Below, piece after piece: positions 17,978 to 28,814 of a stretch of DNA of 57,944 bases. Position 1 is the first letter of the stretch. Each line of letters begins with the position of its first letter. The notes beneath the pieces were generated by a model. The model was not told the DNA's origin. It saw only the letters and a program-made list of their open reading frames with translations, and did no database searches. Position numbers and translations under genes: made by a program. The stretch covers positions 1 through 57,944 of the IMG/VR virus record IMGVR_UViG_3300032093_000154; one strand, given 5' to 3'. Origin of the DNA: a virus.

Positions 17978-19816
17978 ATGGCAAACAAAAAAATATCATA
18001 TACAACCAGAGATTTTCAAGGGATAAGAACCGAATTAATTAATTTTACAAGAACTTATTACCCCGATCTAATCCAAAACTTCAATGATGCGGGTATTTTC
18101 TCCGTTCTATTAGATTTAAATGCTGCGGTTACTGATAACCTACATTTTAATATTGATAGAAGTATACAAGAAACTGTATTACAATATGCTCAACAAAAAT
18201 CATCAATATATAATATTGCAAGAACTTATGGTTTAAAAATACCGGGACAAAGACCATCTGTTGCTTTGGTTGATTTCTCAATTACAGTTCCTGCGTTTGG
18301 TGATAAAGAAGATTTAAGATATTGTGGAATATTAAGAAGAGGATCACAGGTTAATGGGGCTGGTCAACCATTTGAAACGGTTTATGATATTGATTTTTCT
18401 TCTGCGGTAAATGCTGAAGGATCCCCAAATAGACTAAAAATACCTAATTTTGATGGTAGTGGTAAATTACTAAACTACACCATAGTTAAACGAGAAGTTG
18501 TTGTAAATGGAATTACAAAGGTATTCAAAAGAACAATAAGTCCAAATGATATTAAACCATTCTTTGAATTATTTTTACCTGAAAAAAATGTATTAGGTAT
18601 AACAAGTGTTTTATTAAAAGATGGGACACAATATACTAATGTACCGACAGCTCAAGAATTCTTGGGATTAAATAACAGGTGGTATGAAGTTCCTGCGTTA
18701 GCAGAAAACAGAGTCTTCATTGAAGACCCAACAAAAGTGTCAGATCAACCAGGGGTTAAAGTTGGGAAATATATAACAACAGATAGTAAATTTATAACTG
18801 AATATACTCCTGAAGGTTTCTTAAAAATGACTTTTGGTGGTGGTAATGTTTCCGCTGATGAACAATTAAGAGAATTTGCGAGAAATGGTTTTAATTTGGA
18901 TTTAAGTAAGTATATAAATAATTTAGCCCTTGGATCCGCATTAAAGGCAAATACAACCTTGTTTGTACAATATAGAGTTGGTGGTGGGCAAGCAACCAAT
19001 TTAGGTGTTAACGTTATAAATCAGATTGGAACTGTGTCATTTTTTGTGAATGGGCCTTCTGAATCAACAAACACAACTGTCGTTAATTCTTTAACTTGTA
19101 ACAATGTTACCGCAGCAATCGGAGGATCAAATGCTCCGACAACGGAGGAAGTTAGACAATATGTTAGTTATAACTTTGCCGCTCAAAATAGGGCGGTTAC
19201 GATTAATGATTATGAATCAATTATAAGAAATATGCCTTCACAATTTGGTGCTCCTGGTAAAGTTGCAATTACCGAAGAAAATAATAAAATTAAAGTTAAA
19301 ATGTTATCATACGACTCAACAGGTAAATTAACTGAAGTTATATCAAACACATTAAAAAATAATGTTGCAAATTATTTATCAAACTATAGAATGATAAACG
19401 ATTATATCTCAATTGAATCGGCAAATGTTATTGATTTGAGTGTTAATGTTGATGTGGTTCTTGATGCAAGTCAAAATCAAGGAGTTGTGGTTGCAAAAAT
19501 TATTGAACTTATAACAAATTATTTTAGCCCCTTACAAAGGCAAATGGGTGAAAATGTATATGTTTCAGAATTAAGAAGACAAATACAAAGTGAAAATGGG
19601 GTTATTAGTATTTCTGACATGAAGTTCTTTAATCAAGTTGGGGGTCAATATTCATCATCACAAACTTCACAATCATATTCTGATCCTACAACAAGAGAGA
19701 TAGGGTTAGTTGCTGATACTATATTTGCAGAACCGACCCAAATATATCAAATAAGATACCCTAACACAGATATTAATGTTAGAGTTCTTAATCTTGCTAC
19801 GGTGAATTTCTCTTGA
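17978..19816 (+). CDS. 6: Baseplate wedge protein gp6 (baseplate J-like)
   Basis: A 612-aa protein that in T4 forms the inner ring dimers of the baseplate wedge. The N-terminus (TTRDFQGIRTELINFTRTYY, then DLIQNFNDAGIFSVLLDLNA) matches the gp6/baseplate-J start, where a helix leads into the DxN/HFxxD segment, here NLHFNIDRS. A middle strand-rich domain follows, then the segment TINDYESIIRNMP (about residues 408-420) and a C-terminal ferredoxin-like region with VSELRRQIQSENGV, all typical of the family. T4 gp6 is 660 aa. It lies immediately behind gp25. The start ATG is the only plausible one. Confidence 0.88.
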   Translation: MANKKISYTTRDFQGIRTELINFTRTYYPDLIQNFNDAGIFSVLLDLNAAVTDNLHFNIDRSIQETVLQYAQQKSSIYNIARTYGLKIPGQRPSVALVDFSITVPAFGDKEDLRYCGILRRGSQVNGAGQPFETVYDIDFSSAVNAEGSPNRLKIPNFDGSGKLLNYTIVKREVVVNGITKVFKRTISPNDIKPFFELFLPEKNVLGITSVLLKDGTQYTNVPTAQEFLGLNNRWYEVPALAENRVFIEDPTKVSDQPGVKVGKYITTDSKFITEYTPEGFLKMTFGGGNVSADEQLREFARNGFNLDLSKYINNLALGSALKANTTLFVQYRVGGGQATNLGVNVINQIGTVSFFVNGPSESTNTTVVNSLTCNNVTAAIGGSNAPTTEEVRQYVSYNFAAQNRAVTINDYESIIRNMPSQFGAPGKVAITEENNKIKVKMLSYDSTGKLTEVISNTLKNNVANYLSNYRMINDYISIESANVIDLSVNVDVVLDASQNQGVVVAKIIELITNYFSPLQRQMGENVYVSELRRQIQSENGVISISDMKFFNQVGGQYSSSQTSQSYSDPTTREIGLVADTIFAEPTQIYQIRYPNTDINVRVLNLATVNFS

Positions 19817-19866
19817 TGATTTATTTTTACAATAAAAGAATTATTTTTTGAAAATAGGAAATAAAC

Positions 19867-19873
19867 TATTTAT
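19867..19873 (+). promoter_or_regulatory. TATTTAT motif before the 1730-aa gene
   Basis: TATTTAT lies 16 bases before the ATG at 19890 in the 73-base gap after gp6, one of the few real gaps in the structural cluster. The same gap has a second, weaker GATTTATTTTT at 19819. Support is positional only. Confidence 0.4.
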
Positions 19874-19889
19874 CAAAAAAGATTAATTG

Positions 19890-22800
19890 ATGCCTAAATC
19901 ATATAGAATAAGGACACAACCGGGTGTTGATAAGTCCATTAAAATACAATTAGATCAGGATTTTGAATACTTGGAGATCTTATCACTTAAGATACTCCAA
20001 AGTGATATATATACAAGAGTTTGTTCTGATTATGGTGTTGTTGTTGGTAGAGTATTAGTTAATGGTGGATTTGGTGTCCCAAATGCAAAAGTTTCAATCT
20101 TTATTCCAATATCAGAAGAAGATCAAAATAATCCAATTATTTCTGAATTATATCCATATACATCTCTTGATGATGTGAATGAAGATGGATATAGATATAA
20201 TTTATTACCATATGAACCATCATATCAAGGACACGCCGCAACAGGAACATTTCCATCAAGAGAAGATGTTTTAGTTAATAGTCCATTGGTTGAGGTGTAT
20301 GATAAATATTATAAATTTACCGTAAAAACAAATGAAAGTGGTGATTATATGATATTCGGAGTTCCAACAGGAACTCAAACCGTGTTTATGGATGTTGATT
20401 TATCTGACATTGGTTGTTTTTCATTATCACCACAAGATCTAATAAATGCCGGAATTGCAACAGAATCACAAGTTAATGGTAATAAATTTAAATCATCAAC
20501 TAACTTAAGAGAACTACCACAACTAGTGACATTAAATAAAATAGTTGAAGTACAACCATTATGGGGAGAACCTGAGATATGTTTATTAGGAATTACAAGA
20601 GTTGATTTTGACTTAACAGGATCCGCAAATGTAAATATACAACCTACTTCAGTTTTCATGGGTTCAGTTGTCTCAACCGCAAATGAAGATTCGCTTAAGA
20701 AAAATTGTAAACCAAAAATTAATACAGGTAATATGTGTGATTTGGTTGCAGGGCCAGGTCAGATATTATCAATAAGACAAACGATTGAAACGGATCAAAA
20801 TGGGGATCCTATTCTTGAACAATATGTTTTGGAGGAAGATGGAAAAATTATAGATGGAGATGGTACTTGGTTAACAAATTTACCAATGAATTTGGATTAT
20901 ATAACAACAAATGAATTTGGTGAGCAAGTTATATCAAATGATCCTACTGTCGGTATCCCAACAAAGTCAAAATATAGATTTAAAGTAAAATGGCAGAATG
21001 AAGAAGGATTGAATAATAACTTCATGAGAGGTAATTATCTTGTTCCTAATGTGAAAGAACACGGATGGTCAAACCCAAATACTGACCCAACATCATTACC
21101 CACATTAAATTATGATTTCCAATTTGCGGTGGGTGTTACTGTTGTAACAATTACAATACCACAAGGTGGGTTAGTTTTCAGTAATGCGATAAATAATCAA
21201 GAAAATTTCTCAATTGAAATAAATGGTGTTCCTTATGGTGGGAGTTTTGAAAGTATTCCACTACCACTTGTTAACAATACTGTTCAGATAACATCAAATC
21301 CTGTTGACCCTACTCAACCACAAAGTATTGTGTTTACATATTACCCTGAAGATTATTTTCAAGTAATAAAATCATATGCGTTTAGTTTGGATTGGGATGA
21401 TTATGTTGATAAACAATCGGCAATTGATTGTGAGGACACTTTTTATGAATTTCATTATAATAAAATTTATACTGTAAGTTCATTTATTGATAGATATAAA
21501 AATGGTACAAATAGATCAAGACATTTAGGTATTAAAGAAATAACTGAAAGATCTTGTCAGAGTGAAAATAATAAATTTCCCGTAAATGACGGACAAAGAA
21601 ATTTTGATTTCTTGCAATTTATTACAAGTATTTTTTTAAATATTTTAACGTTTCCGATAATAGTTCTATTATCTTTGGCGCATATTATTGCATTGATATG
21701 GCCTGTTTTAAAGTGGTTTTTTATATTTGGGGTAAACGCTTGGTTAATATTTAGTGCTTACGAAGCGGGGGCGTCAATGGTTGGAGCGTTCCCTGCGGTT
21801 GGATTAATTGCGGTAAACGCTTTAAAATTGTTGTTCTATCTTGGATTAATTGCATTATTCAATGCAATTGTTGTTCCGGCGATTTTAAAGGTAAAAAACT
21901 TTACAAGACTTGCATTACCAATGATATCATATCCCGATTGTGATAGTTGTACTTGTGAAGATAAAAAAACTGAGTATGATGAGGTTGAGGGTGAAGGAAC
22001 AAATCCATCAGGTTCGGTTGCGGTTGATAGTAATTCATCATTTTTAGCGGATATTAATACTAGGTCTCTGTTCTTTGGTTTAAATCCATCAAACGCATTA
22101 AATAGTCCACCTAATTATTCATTTATACAAAACAGTTATCCTAGTCTTGCTCAAGGAGCTCAAAACGATTGGTTATCAATTTTTTCGGGTATTGATGATT
22201 CGGATCCTACCGTTACAATTAAAAGAGCTCCAAGACAATTCATAACAGATAAAGCGAGTAATGGTAGTGAATTGTATGGTTATCCTTTAACGGAAACTCT
22301 CTCTCAAAAAATGAATTCATTTAATTTAAGGGATAAATATTTCAATAACTTTAATGTTATGAAATATAGTGTTAACGGGTCTGCGGATATTTATGATCAG
22401 GTTTTTGTTACGTTAGTAGATCCAAATGTTATAACTGGAATTCAGTCAGGGGATATTCTATCATTCCAAAATCCATCATTAAGTGGGGATTGGAATAGGT
22501 TAACAGGTTTAACGGTAACAAATCAATTTAATAACACTTCAATAACGGGAACTACATTTACAGGATCAACACAAATTATTAGTGGTAATTATAATGACCC
22601 AACGATGTCAACAAATTTACCACCCGTAACAATTAACATAATACAAGATACCAATGAGAGTTATTATGGTTTTGCTTCTGATATTGAATATTTTCAGTGT
22701 ATAACAGGAATGACTGTAGGTGACTTCCTTGATACATCAATAGGTGGTGGTAATAGTTTTAGAGATAATTATATTCTTCATTTAACCAGATACACATGGG

Positions 22801-25079
22801 GGGAATGGTTTGATGAAACAGATACTTCTTTAGGTTACGGGATTTATAGTTCATCAAAAAATGCAATACAACAAATCCAAAACTATAGAAATTTGGGTAT
22901 CATATTTTATGTAAGAGGAGTTGACACATATACCCAAAGACAAAATATAAGTTATGATTTATCTAAAATATTTGGATTAGGTTGGGGTCAAAAAGTTATT
23001 ACAGGAAATTTTAAACTTAATATCCCAATACGAGGTTTTATTGGAGGAACAACACCTGCAATACATAATAGATACAATAACACCGCGGCATTTAATAATA
23101 ATCAATTATTTTATCCATCTTATGGGTTTTTACCTGATTTAACGCAATATAATAATAACCCAAGCACAGGGTCAGAATTACCTTATTATTATTTGTGTAC
23201 CGATGATTCAGCTATAGGTGGGGTTAGTTTTTGGACTAATTTCACTGACAATGGGTCACCAACTGAAACACCATTAGGGGTCATATTGAATACCGATAAC
23301 ACAATAACATTTTCAAATAGATTATTACCTATTTCTTCGGCGTATTATCAACCATTAACAAATTATTATGTTGGTGGAGGGTCATTTATATATACTTCAA
23401 CATCAGATCCAACACCTGATGTTGGATCTCCATTAACATATTGGCATTTATATTCGCCAGCATATCTTTTATATGCCCCTAGCGGAGCTTTCCCATATAT
23501 GGGAACATTAAATTTTAACGATAGACTTAAAATTGTAATGAGAAGTGATAGATTACCTATCTCAACTTCTGTTGATCAAGGTACTAATAATTATTTTGCT
23601 CTTCATCAAAATAACAATTTCACATATTATAAAATACCTGACGAAGGTGTTATTGGATTTACCGAAACTGTTAATATAACTTCAGATACTTCATCTGGTA
23701 ATATTTCTGATGTTGATGGAAACCCAACCTTATTCACGTCTTTAACTTGTGAAAATATGGTTAGTTTAGAATGTTATACAGGATACGGAACTGGTTTTAC
23801 TGTTAATAGTAGTTGTGATCAAATTGATAAAGTTGTTGGCGGTTGTTATTATCTTTTAAATAAGCCGTATGTTGCGGAACTTGGAAACGACATAAATTTA
23901 TTTTTAGAATGGAAAGCAAGATTTAATGTTATGTTTGCGGCTTGTAGAGGGGTGTTTAGTCATATGTTCCAAAACAATTGGATAAATGGTACTCTATATA
24001 TGCCGTCATTTAATAAACAAACGGTATTTAATTCTTTAGGTCAAGCTCGTTATAAATACTGTGATGATATTGTTATCTATAATGATGTAAGTAATAATTT
24101 CTATTATCGTAGTTCTCCTTGGAATGGTAATGATTTTATAGGTGCGCCATCTCCAATACCAACATCAATATTTGGTACATCATCTCCTGATGATTCCGCA
24201 AATTCAAGACAGATACTTTTCCCAACAACTATTTTAGATATGGGTAAGAGAGATGAATTTATCTCTGAAATATGCTCATCATCTGAATTTGAAGGTAGGT
24301 ATATTGGTAATTCTTTTATGAGTACATCATATAATGACAGTTCGGATGTTTTACAATTAGGGATAATTTCAAGATTAGTTAACGCAACTTGGGGACAACA
24401 ATTGTTCCAAGCAGGATCCGCATCAATCAATCAATTCTTCTCAAGAACAGGACAAAGAATAGATGGGGATGTCGCTCAATCATTCTCAATAAATTCTGAA
24501 TATCAAATAAATCCATTTATAAGTGGAAATTATGATGACAATACTGTATATGTTGGTCAAGACTCAACCGGGCCTGTCTTTGGTGTGTTCTATAATGCAA
24601 CAGGAGTAACAAATAATAGTGAGTATAGAAATAGAAGAGCTTTGTCTCCGGGAATTAACATATACAATTTCTCACCATTATTACAGACAATATATGGTTA
24701 TCCTAAATCTCAAGAAGTACCATTGTATAAATGGAAAATAGAAAGTAGTAATAGTATTTTCGGTAATGAAGATAATAATTGGTTTACCACTGCAAATGGT
24801 AATCAAACAGGTACAGGGTTCTATAGTCAAAGGTATCAAGGGTTAGATGCGTCTAATGATGATTATTTTAAAACCGCATTAATGGGAGGATCATTCCCTA
24901 ATATTTATTACGGGTTCATAACTAATTTTGATTCAAGTGGTAATCCTGTTATAAGCACACCACCAATTGCCAATCCTGTTATTGTTGGGACTCCAAATCA
25001 TTTTTATTTTGGGTTAAAGAATGGTAAAACCGCATTAAATAGGTTTATAAAACTATATATAGATACAGCAGAAGACTAA
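19890..25079 (+). CDS. Giant baseplate-associated protein with internal hydrophobic segment, 1729 aa
   Basis: Start set at the ATG at 19890 (MPKSYRIRTQPG); a TTG one codon upstream is unnecessary. The N-terminal 200 residues form a wedge-type domain with a carboxypeptidase-regulatory-like beta fold: a VVVGRVLVNGGFGVPNAKVS strand set, later NESGDYMIFGVPTGT. Residues about 574-667 are strikingly hydrophobic, with at least three stretches long enough to span a membrane (for example PIIVLLSLAHIIALIWPVL), followed at once by a CDSCTCEDKKTE cysteine cluster. The remainder is Asn/Ser/Tyr-rich beta structure. Its place after gp6 corresponds to T4 gp7, the large wedge protein (1032 aa), but I see no motif proving homology. 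The membrane-like segment is unusual for a baseplate component. Confidence 0.75.
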   Translation: MPKSYRIRTQPGVDKSIKIQLDQDFEYLEILSLKILQSDIYTRVCSDYGVVVGRVLVNGGFGVPNAKVSIFIPISEEDQNNPIISELYPYTSLDDVNEDGYRYNLLPYEPSYQGHAATGTFPSREDVLVNSPLVEVYDKYYKFTVKTNESGDYMIFGVPTGTQTVFMDVDLSDIGCFSLSPQDLINAGIATESQVNGNKFKSSTNLRELPQLVTLNKIVEVQPLWGEPEICLLGITRVDFDLTGSANVNIQPTSVFMGSVVSTANEDSLKKNCKPKINTGNMCDLVAGPGQILSIRQTIETDQNGDPILEQYVLEEDGKIIDGDGTWLTNLPMNLDYITTNEFGEQVISNDPTVGIPTKSKYRFKVKWQNEEGLNNNFMRGNYLVPNVKEHGWSNPNTDPTSLPTLNYDFQFAVGVTVVTITIPQGGLVFSNAINNQENFSIEINGVPYGGSFESIPLPLVNNTVQITSNPVDPTQPQSIVFTYYPEDYFQVIKSYAFSLDWDDYVDKQSAIDCEDTFYEFHYNKIYTVSSFIDRYKNGTNRSRHLGIKEITERSCQSENNKFPVNDGQRNFDFLQFITSIFLNILTFPIIVLLSLAHIIALIWPVLKWFFIFGVNAWLIFSAYEAGASMVGAFPAVGLIAVNALKLLFYLGLIALFNAIVVPAILKVKNFTRLALPMISYPDCDSCTCEDKKTEYDEVEGEGTNPSGSVAVDSNSSFLADINTRSLFFGLNPSNALNSPPNYSFIQNSYPSLAQGAQNDWLSIFSGIDDSDPTVTIKRAPRQFITDKASNGSELYGYPLTETLSQKMNSFNLRDKYFNNFNVMKYSVNGSADIYDQVFVTLVDPNVITGIQSGDILSFQNPSLSGDWNRLTGLTVTNQFNNTSITGTTFTGSTQIISGNYNDPTMSTNLPPVTINIIQDTNESYYGFASDIEYFQCITGMTVGDFLDTSIGGGNSFRDNYILHLTRYTWGEWFDETDTSLGYGIYSSSKNAIQQIQNYRNLGIIFYVRGVDTYTQRQNISYDLSKIFGLGWGQKVITGNFKLNIPIRGFIGGTTPAIHNRYNNTAAFNNNQLFYPSYGFLPDLTQYNNNPSTGSELPYYYLCTDDSAIGGVSFWTNFTDNGSPTETPLGVILNTDNTITFSNRLLPISSAYYQPLTNYYVGGGSFIYTSTSDPTPDVGSPLTYWHLYSPAYLLYAPSGAFPYMGTLNFNDRLKIVMRSDRLPISTSVDQGTNNYFALHQNNNFTYYKIPDEGVIGFTETVNITSDTSSGNISDVDGNPTLFTSLTCENMVSLECYTGYGTGFTVNSSCDQIDKVVGGCYYLLNKPYVAELGNDINLFLEWKARFNVMFAACRGVFSHMFQNNWINGTLYMPSFNKQTVFNSLGQARYKYCDDIVIYNDVSNNFYYRSSPWNGNDFIGAPSPIPTSIFGTSSPDDSANSRQILFPTTILDMGKRDEFISEICSSSEFEGRYIGNSFMSTSYNDSSDVLQLGIISRLVNATWGQQLFQAGSASINQFFSRTGQRIDGDVAQSFSINSEYQINPFISGNYDDNTVYVGQDSTGPVFGVFYNATGVTNNSEYRNRRALSPGINIYNFSPLLQTIYGYPKSQEVPLYKWKIESSNSIFGNEDNNWFTTANGNQTGTGFYSQRYQGLDASNDDYFKTALMGGSFPNIYYGFITNFDSSGNPVISTPPIANPVIVGTPNHFYFGLKNGKTALNRFIKLYIDTAED

Positions 25080-26821
25080 TGGGAATTGATGATGAAACAA
25101 GAATAATTTTAGGGTCATTAAGATACAAAACATCTCCTAATACGATTTTATCACCAAATGTTGTATTGGAACAAACACATAAGGAGAATGTTGAGTTTGA
25201 TCGTAGTGTTGATTTAAATCTTCAGCAGGTTTTTATTGATGAACGAGAAAAATCAAACATATTTAGACCTGTTACAAAATTTTCATTCATATTTAAAAAT
25301 GAATATGTTGGATCCGTTTCATATACACCATTTAAAAATAATTTATATTATACCAATGCGGTTAATAATGCGGTTTCTTCACTATCAAACCCATCTTCTC
25401 CGTGGGAAGGACATCCTCAATATTTTGAATTTGATTTCATCAGAACTGACAATAATAATGTAGGATACACCCAACCACCGAACAATCATTTAACATTCGT
25501 TAACAAAAGTGCGACAACCTATAATTGGACGCATTATTTGAGTTATGCATATGAAAATGTTAGTAATAGGACTTTACAGGCGATTGATCCACAAACATCG
25601 GTATCATGGGTTTGGACGGTATCTGATGGTATACCATTTATAATTGATACGGGAAGTAATAATAATACAAGAAATATATCATTTAGATGTGTGATGCCTC
25701 ACGGACTTTCTGTTGGGGAATATGTTAAATTATCTTTTGATTATAATGGTCAAGATCTTTTCCTAATATCAAGTTTAGGTAATCCTGGGTTTGGTAGTGA
25801 AGAGTTTGTTTTCAACATAAGTAATGTTGGATATACGGGAACAACATTTTTACAGGGAAATACAGGGACATTTAAAAGAGTGATAAACAACGATAATGAG
25901 TCTGAAACAATTTCAACTTATTATGTAAGAAGACATAAGATTTTAACAAATTCTGAAGATGCGATTTTGGTTAAGGCTGGATTTGAACAAAACATATTTA
26001 ACTCAAAAATTAAATATGAACCAGCGGTTTTAACTCCTAATAATATTGCTAGGTCTTCCGTTAAAGAAGGTGGGCAAGCATACACATTATCCTTTAATGT
26101 TGATATTGATATAAGTGATTTGGTGGACAATCAAAAACGACCACTAACGGAATTATATTTTACAACAATATGGAGAGGTTATTTTGGATGGACAAAAGAA
26201 CTTAAACAAGGGTATGAGTTTAATCTCCCATTATTTTATGGACAACCATCACCTTGGTGGGATGTTGCAAACTCTTCATCTAATACCACAATACCTACTA
26301 ACACATATTTTAGTCAAACCACCCCACCAACCGGGCCATTTATATATCATGAAAACTTACAAGTTGACGATATTATTGATGGGGATTTCTGTGAGTTTAA
26401 TTCGTACGAACAAACAGAAAGGGTAATATCTGATCTATATCATAAAATAACCTTCAACCCTTTTTGGTTCTCATTAAATAATACAATAAATGTTAACAAT
26501 CAATTTGGGTATTATTATAAACCTCACAACCCAATAACGATTAGAGTATTTTCGGATTACATTGAGGAAGGGGAATCTTTGGAAATTGTTGATATACCTG
26601 ATTATTCATTCTATTCTAATTTATCTAATAGTTTTAGATGGAGAGATTTATATCCTTATGGGTTCATTGATGGTGATGGACTTGGGGTTGATTATCCATT
26701 TATGAATGGTAAACACTATCCTTTTGTTAATACCATATTTAGATTAATACCTGAAGGATCTCAAACTGCCAATCAGTTTATAAACGAAATTGATGACCCG
26801 ACAATAGATGAGTGTGAGTAA
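25079..26821 (+). CDS. Unknown structural protein, 580 aa
   Basis: Not recognised. It starts within the upstream stop (TAATG) and overlaps the next gene by 14 bases, so it belongs to the baseplate operon. The sequence is rich in Asn, Tyr, Phe and Ser, with many short strands and aromatic turns (EGHPQYFEFDFIRTDNNN; WRDLYPYGFIDGDG) and no membrane, signal or catalytic motif. About residues 195-285 look like a small beta-barrel (PHGLSVGEYVKLSFDYNG then GYTGTTFLQGNTG), similar in style to ring-shaped phage 'GTT' loops. A baseplate or fibre-attachment role is inferred from neighbours only. Confidence 0.75.
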   Translation: MGIDDETRIILGSLRYKTSPNTILSPNVVLEQTHKENVEFDRSVDLNLQQVFIDEREKSNIFRPVTKFSFIFKNEYVGSVSYTPFKNNLYYTNAVNNAVSSLSNPSSPWEGHPQYFEFDFIRTDNNNVGYTQPPNNHLTFVNKSATTYNWTHYLSYAYENVSNRTLQAIDPQTSVSWVWTVSDGIPFIIDTGSNNNTRNISFRCVMPHGLSVGEYVKLSFDYNGQDLFLISSLGNPGFGSEEFVFNISNVGYTGTTFLQGNTGTFKRVINNDNESETISTYYVRRHKILTNSEDAILVKAGFEQNIFNSKIKYEPAVLTPNNIARSSVKEGGQAYTLSFNVDIDISDLVDNQKRPLTELYFTTIWRGYFGWTKELKQGYEFNLPLFYGQPSPWWDVANSSSNTTIPTNTYFSQTTPPTGPFIYHENLQVDDIIDGDFCEFNSYEQTERVISDLYHKITFNPFWFSLNNTINVNNQFGYYYKPHNPITIRVFSDYIEEGESLEIVDIPDYSFYSNLSNSFRWRDLYPYGFIDGDGLGVDYPFMNGKHYPFVNTIFRLIPEGSQTANQFINEIDDPTIDECE

Positions 26822-27626
26822 ATATAAAATACTACAATCTAGTCTTGATAGACAGATAGATATTCCTATTGAAATTAAGTGGGATTTCAGTGGTAGGGAA
26901 GATAGTGTTGAAGAATATCAAAAAACCGTATTGGAAGAAGTTATTGGTTTGGCTAATGATTTTGAAATTGATAGATTTTCACACAATACTTATTTTGAAC
27001 AAAATGTTGAAAAGACATCAATAAATTATGAATTTTATTTTTATAGTGGTAGTACCGCAAATATACCAACCGCCAATATAACTGATTATGTGGATAGTTA
27101 TCAAGTTGATGGATTTACGGGTGAAGAATTATATTACTATAGAAAACCATTTACGAAGTCCTTCTTCAAATTGGATTTTTATGATACGGCAAACCCAACA
27201 ACACAAAAAAATTATTTCACAATAATTTTGCCCGTTCAGCAAGGTTTTACCGAAAATATATCAATATCACAAACATTACCTAATGTTAATGTTAAAAAAC
27301 CAAAAATGAAATTAGATTTTATTGGGGATAAAGAAGGGTTTTTTATTTATTGGTTAAGAAGTAGAGATTTCATAGATCTATCTGAATTCTATATGTCCGC
27401 TAAGTTCTTTAACGGAAGAACCGGGGTTTTCACCACCATGATTAACACACCACAATTCCAAATAGCAAGTCCTTTTACCTTTAATGGTGAAAATTATTTC
27501 TACTATAAAGTTAATTTAAATTATAATAATAAAACTTATGAGGTTTTTAATCCAACAAATTTAGTTCAAAGAGTTGGGTTAGACTCATTACCTATTGTAT
27601 GGTATGAATATGTAAATCCTGTGTAA
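26808..27626 (+). CDS. Unknown structural protein, 272 aa
   Basis: Not recognised. The N-terminus (YKILQSSLDRQIDIPIEIKW) leads into a helix with EEYQKTVLEEVIGLANDFEI and then beta structure through to the end. The segment IDRFSHNTYF and a Tyr/Phe-rich middle suggest a compact tail domain. It overlaps the 580-aa gene by 14 bases and is separated from the following PKD-domain gene by a single base, so all three are probably produced from one mRNA at linked rates. No cysteine, no membrane segment. The role is not determinable from sequence; wedge or fibre connector is the contextual guess. Confidence 0.75.
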   Translation: MSVSKYKILQSSLDRQIDIPIEIKWDFSGREDSVEEYQKTVLEEVIGLANDFEIDRFSHNTYFEQNVEKTSINYEFYFYSGSTANIPTANITDYVDSYQVDGFTGEELYYYRKPFTKSFFKLDFYDTANPTTQKNYFTIILPVQQGFTENISISQTLPNVNVKKPKMKLDFIGDKEGFFIYWLRSRDFIDLSEFYMSAKFFNGRTGVFTTMINTPQFQIASPFTFNGENYFYYKVNLNYNNKTYEVFNPTNLVQRVGLDSLPIVWYEYVNPV

Positions 27627-27627
27627 T

Positions 27628-28800
27628 ATGGTAGAACAAAAATATTATTTTAAAATATCGCCCGAAAATATTAAATCCGATCTATTAACAATAAATTATA
27701 TAGATGGGATTGAATATAACTATGATATTGATCCTTGTTGTCCTATCACCGCAATTACCGAAAATACAATATCAGGTACTACAGGTGTGTATACAGGAAT
27801 GACATATGTGTTATCTGGGGCATCAGGAGGTACTTCTGTGATGACAGGTTTGACGATACCATTATTGTTCACACAGACCGCGGTTGATTATGGGTACTAC
27901 TCTGTATTTGATGGTGCTATCCTACAAAAAGATGTTGTTACGAATTTCATATTTTCGGCAACAACGGGTAGTCCATATACCTATTATGTCTATAACACAT
28001 CCGATCTTGAGTTTAAAACATTTTTGAATGTAACGACATTTACCATTGATTGGGGAGATGGATCCACAGTACAAACATTAAGTGGTGCTTTACCGATAAC
28101 ACACAACTATCCTATTGGGAATGGTCAATATGTAATAACAATAAATGCAACATCACCTTGGGGAATATCACAAGTTTCAAAAACAATCACGGTTCCATAT
28201 GTGTTTGTACCAAATTTGGATCCTTTTGGTGTTGCAACTTTTACATCTTTTAATGGTAATTGGAGTGCAACCCCAATAAATTATGATTACATATTTACAG
28301 GAGACTCAAATACAGACATAAATGATTTTTATAGTTATAACTATACTACGGTTCCTTTTATTATAACAGGATATACTCAATCATCCGTTAACGATCTTGC
28401 TCAATACGGGCCTAAATACGCACTATCGGGAGGTAAATTTAAACTTGGGATTGAAGTAACTGGTACTTCAAATACTGTTGGGACATATTGGGGGACGGAT
28501 CCTAATAATGAATACATTGCATATACCATAAATGGTGTGGATTATTATGATTATCCTGATGGAACAACATTATATGTGATACAATCTTCAGGTTTTACAC
28601 AAGATGATCTAATATTATCGGCAATAACCAAAAATGAAGCATTAATAAATGTTATAGATCAACCTGAAATAATATCAAATGTCTTTATTGAAAGAGGAAA
28701 AATGTCTGCGTTAGAATATGTGGAAAGATTGGGTGAGGTGGACAATGTTGGTGATTTAGAGAAGTACGGATACGGATTTTTTAATGTAGAAAAACAATGA
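27628..28800 (+). CDS. Tail protein with PKD domain, 390 aa
   Basis: Residues about 130-195 form a PKD-type immunoglobulin-like domain: TFTIDWGDGSTVQTL carries the diagnostic Trp-Gly-Asp-Gly-Ser, then THNYP and YVITINATS strands and a final SKTITVPYV. The rest is Thr/Gly-rich beta structure, with a charged helical C-terminus (ERGKMSALEYVERLGEVDNV). PKD domains are protein- or glycan-binding modules frequent in secreted Bacteroidota proteins and also found in tail proteins. The gene starts one base after the previous stop and is followed by a gap with a GTATTTAT motif. A surface-exposed structural role is likely; its exact place in the tail is unknown. Confidence 0.75.
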   Translation: MVEQKYYFKISPENIKSDLLTINYIDGIEYNYDIDPCCPITAITENTISGTTGVYTGMTYVLSGASGGTSVMTGLTIPLLFTQTAVDYGYYSVFDGAILQKDVVTNFIFSATTGSPYTYYVYNTSDLEFKTFLNVTTFTIDWGDGSTVQTLSGALPITHNYPIGNGQYVITINATSPWGISQVSKTITVPYVFVPNLDPFGVATFTSFNGNWSATPINYDYIFTGDSNTDINDFYSYNYTTVPFIITGYTQSSVNDLAQYGPKYALSGGKFKLGIEVTGTSNTVGTYWGTDPNNEYIAYTINGVDYYDYPDGTTLYVIQSSGFTQDDLILSAITKNEALINVIDQPEIISNVFIERGKMSALEYVERLGEVDNVGDLEKYGYGFFNVEKQ

Positions 28801-28806
28801 TTTTAA

Positions 28807-28814
28807 GTATTTAT
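28807..28814 (+). promoter_or_regulatory. GTATTTAT motif before the GTG-start gene
   Basis: GTATTTAT is followed by a 36-base A-rich leader to the GTG at 28851. The octamer matches those at 13938, 35300 and 41851 exactly. No -35-like element is seen. Confidence 0.45.

Noticed and set aside
19887-19889. TTG start one codon before the ATG at 19890
   Set aside because: ATG is immediately next and there is no reason to prefer the weaker codon.
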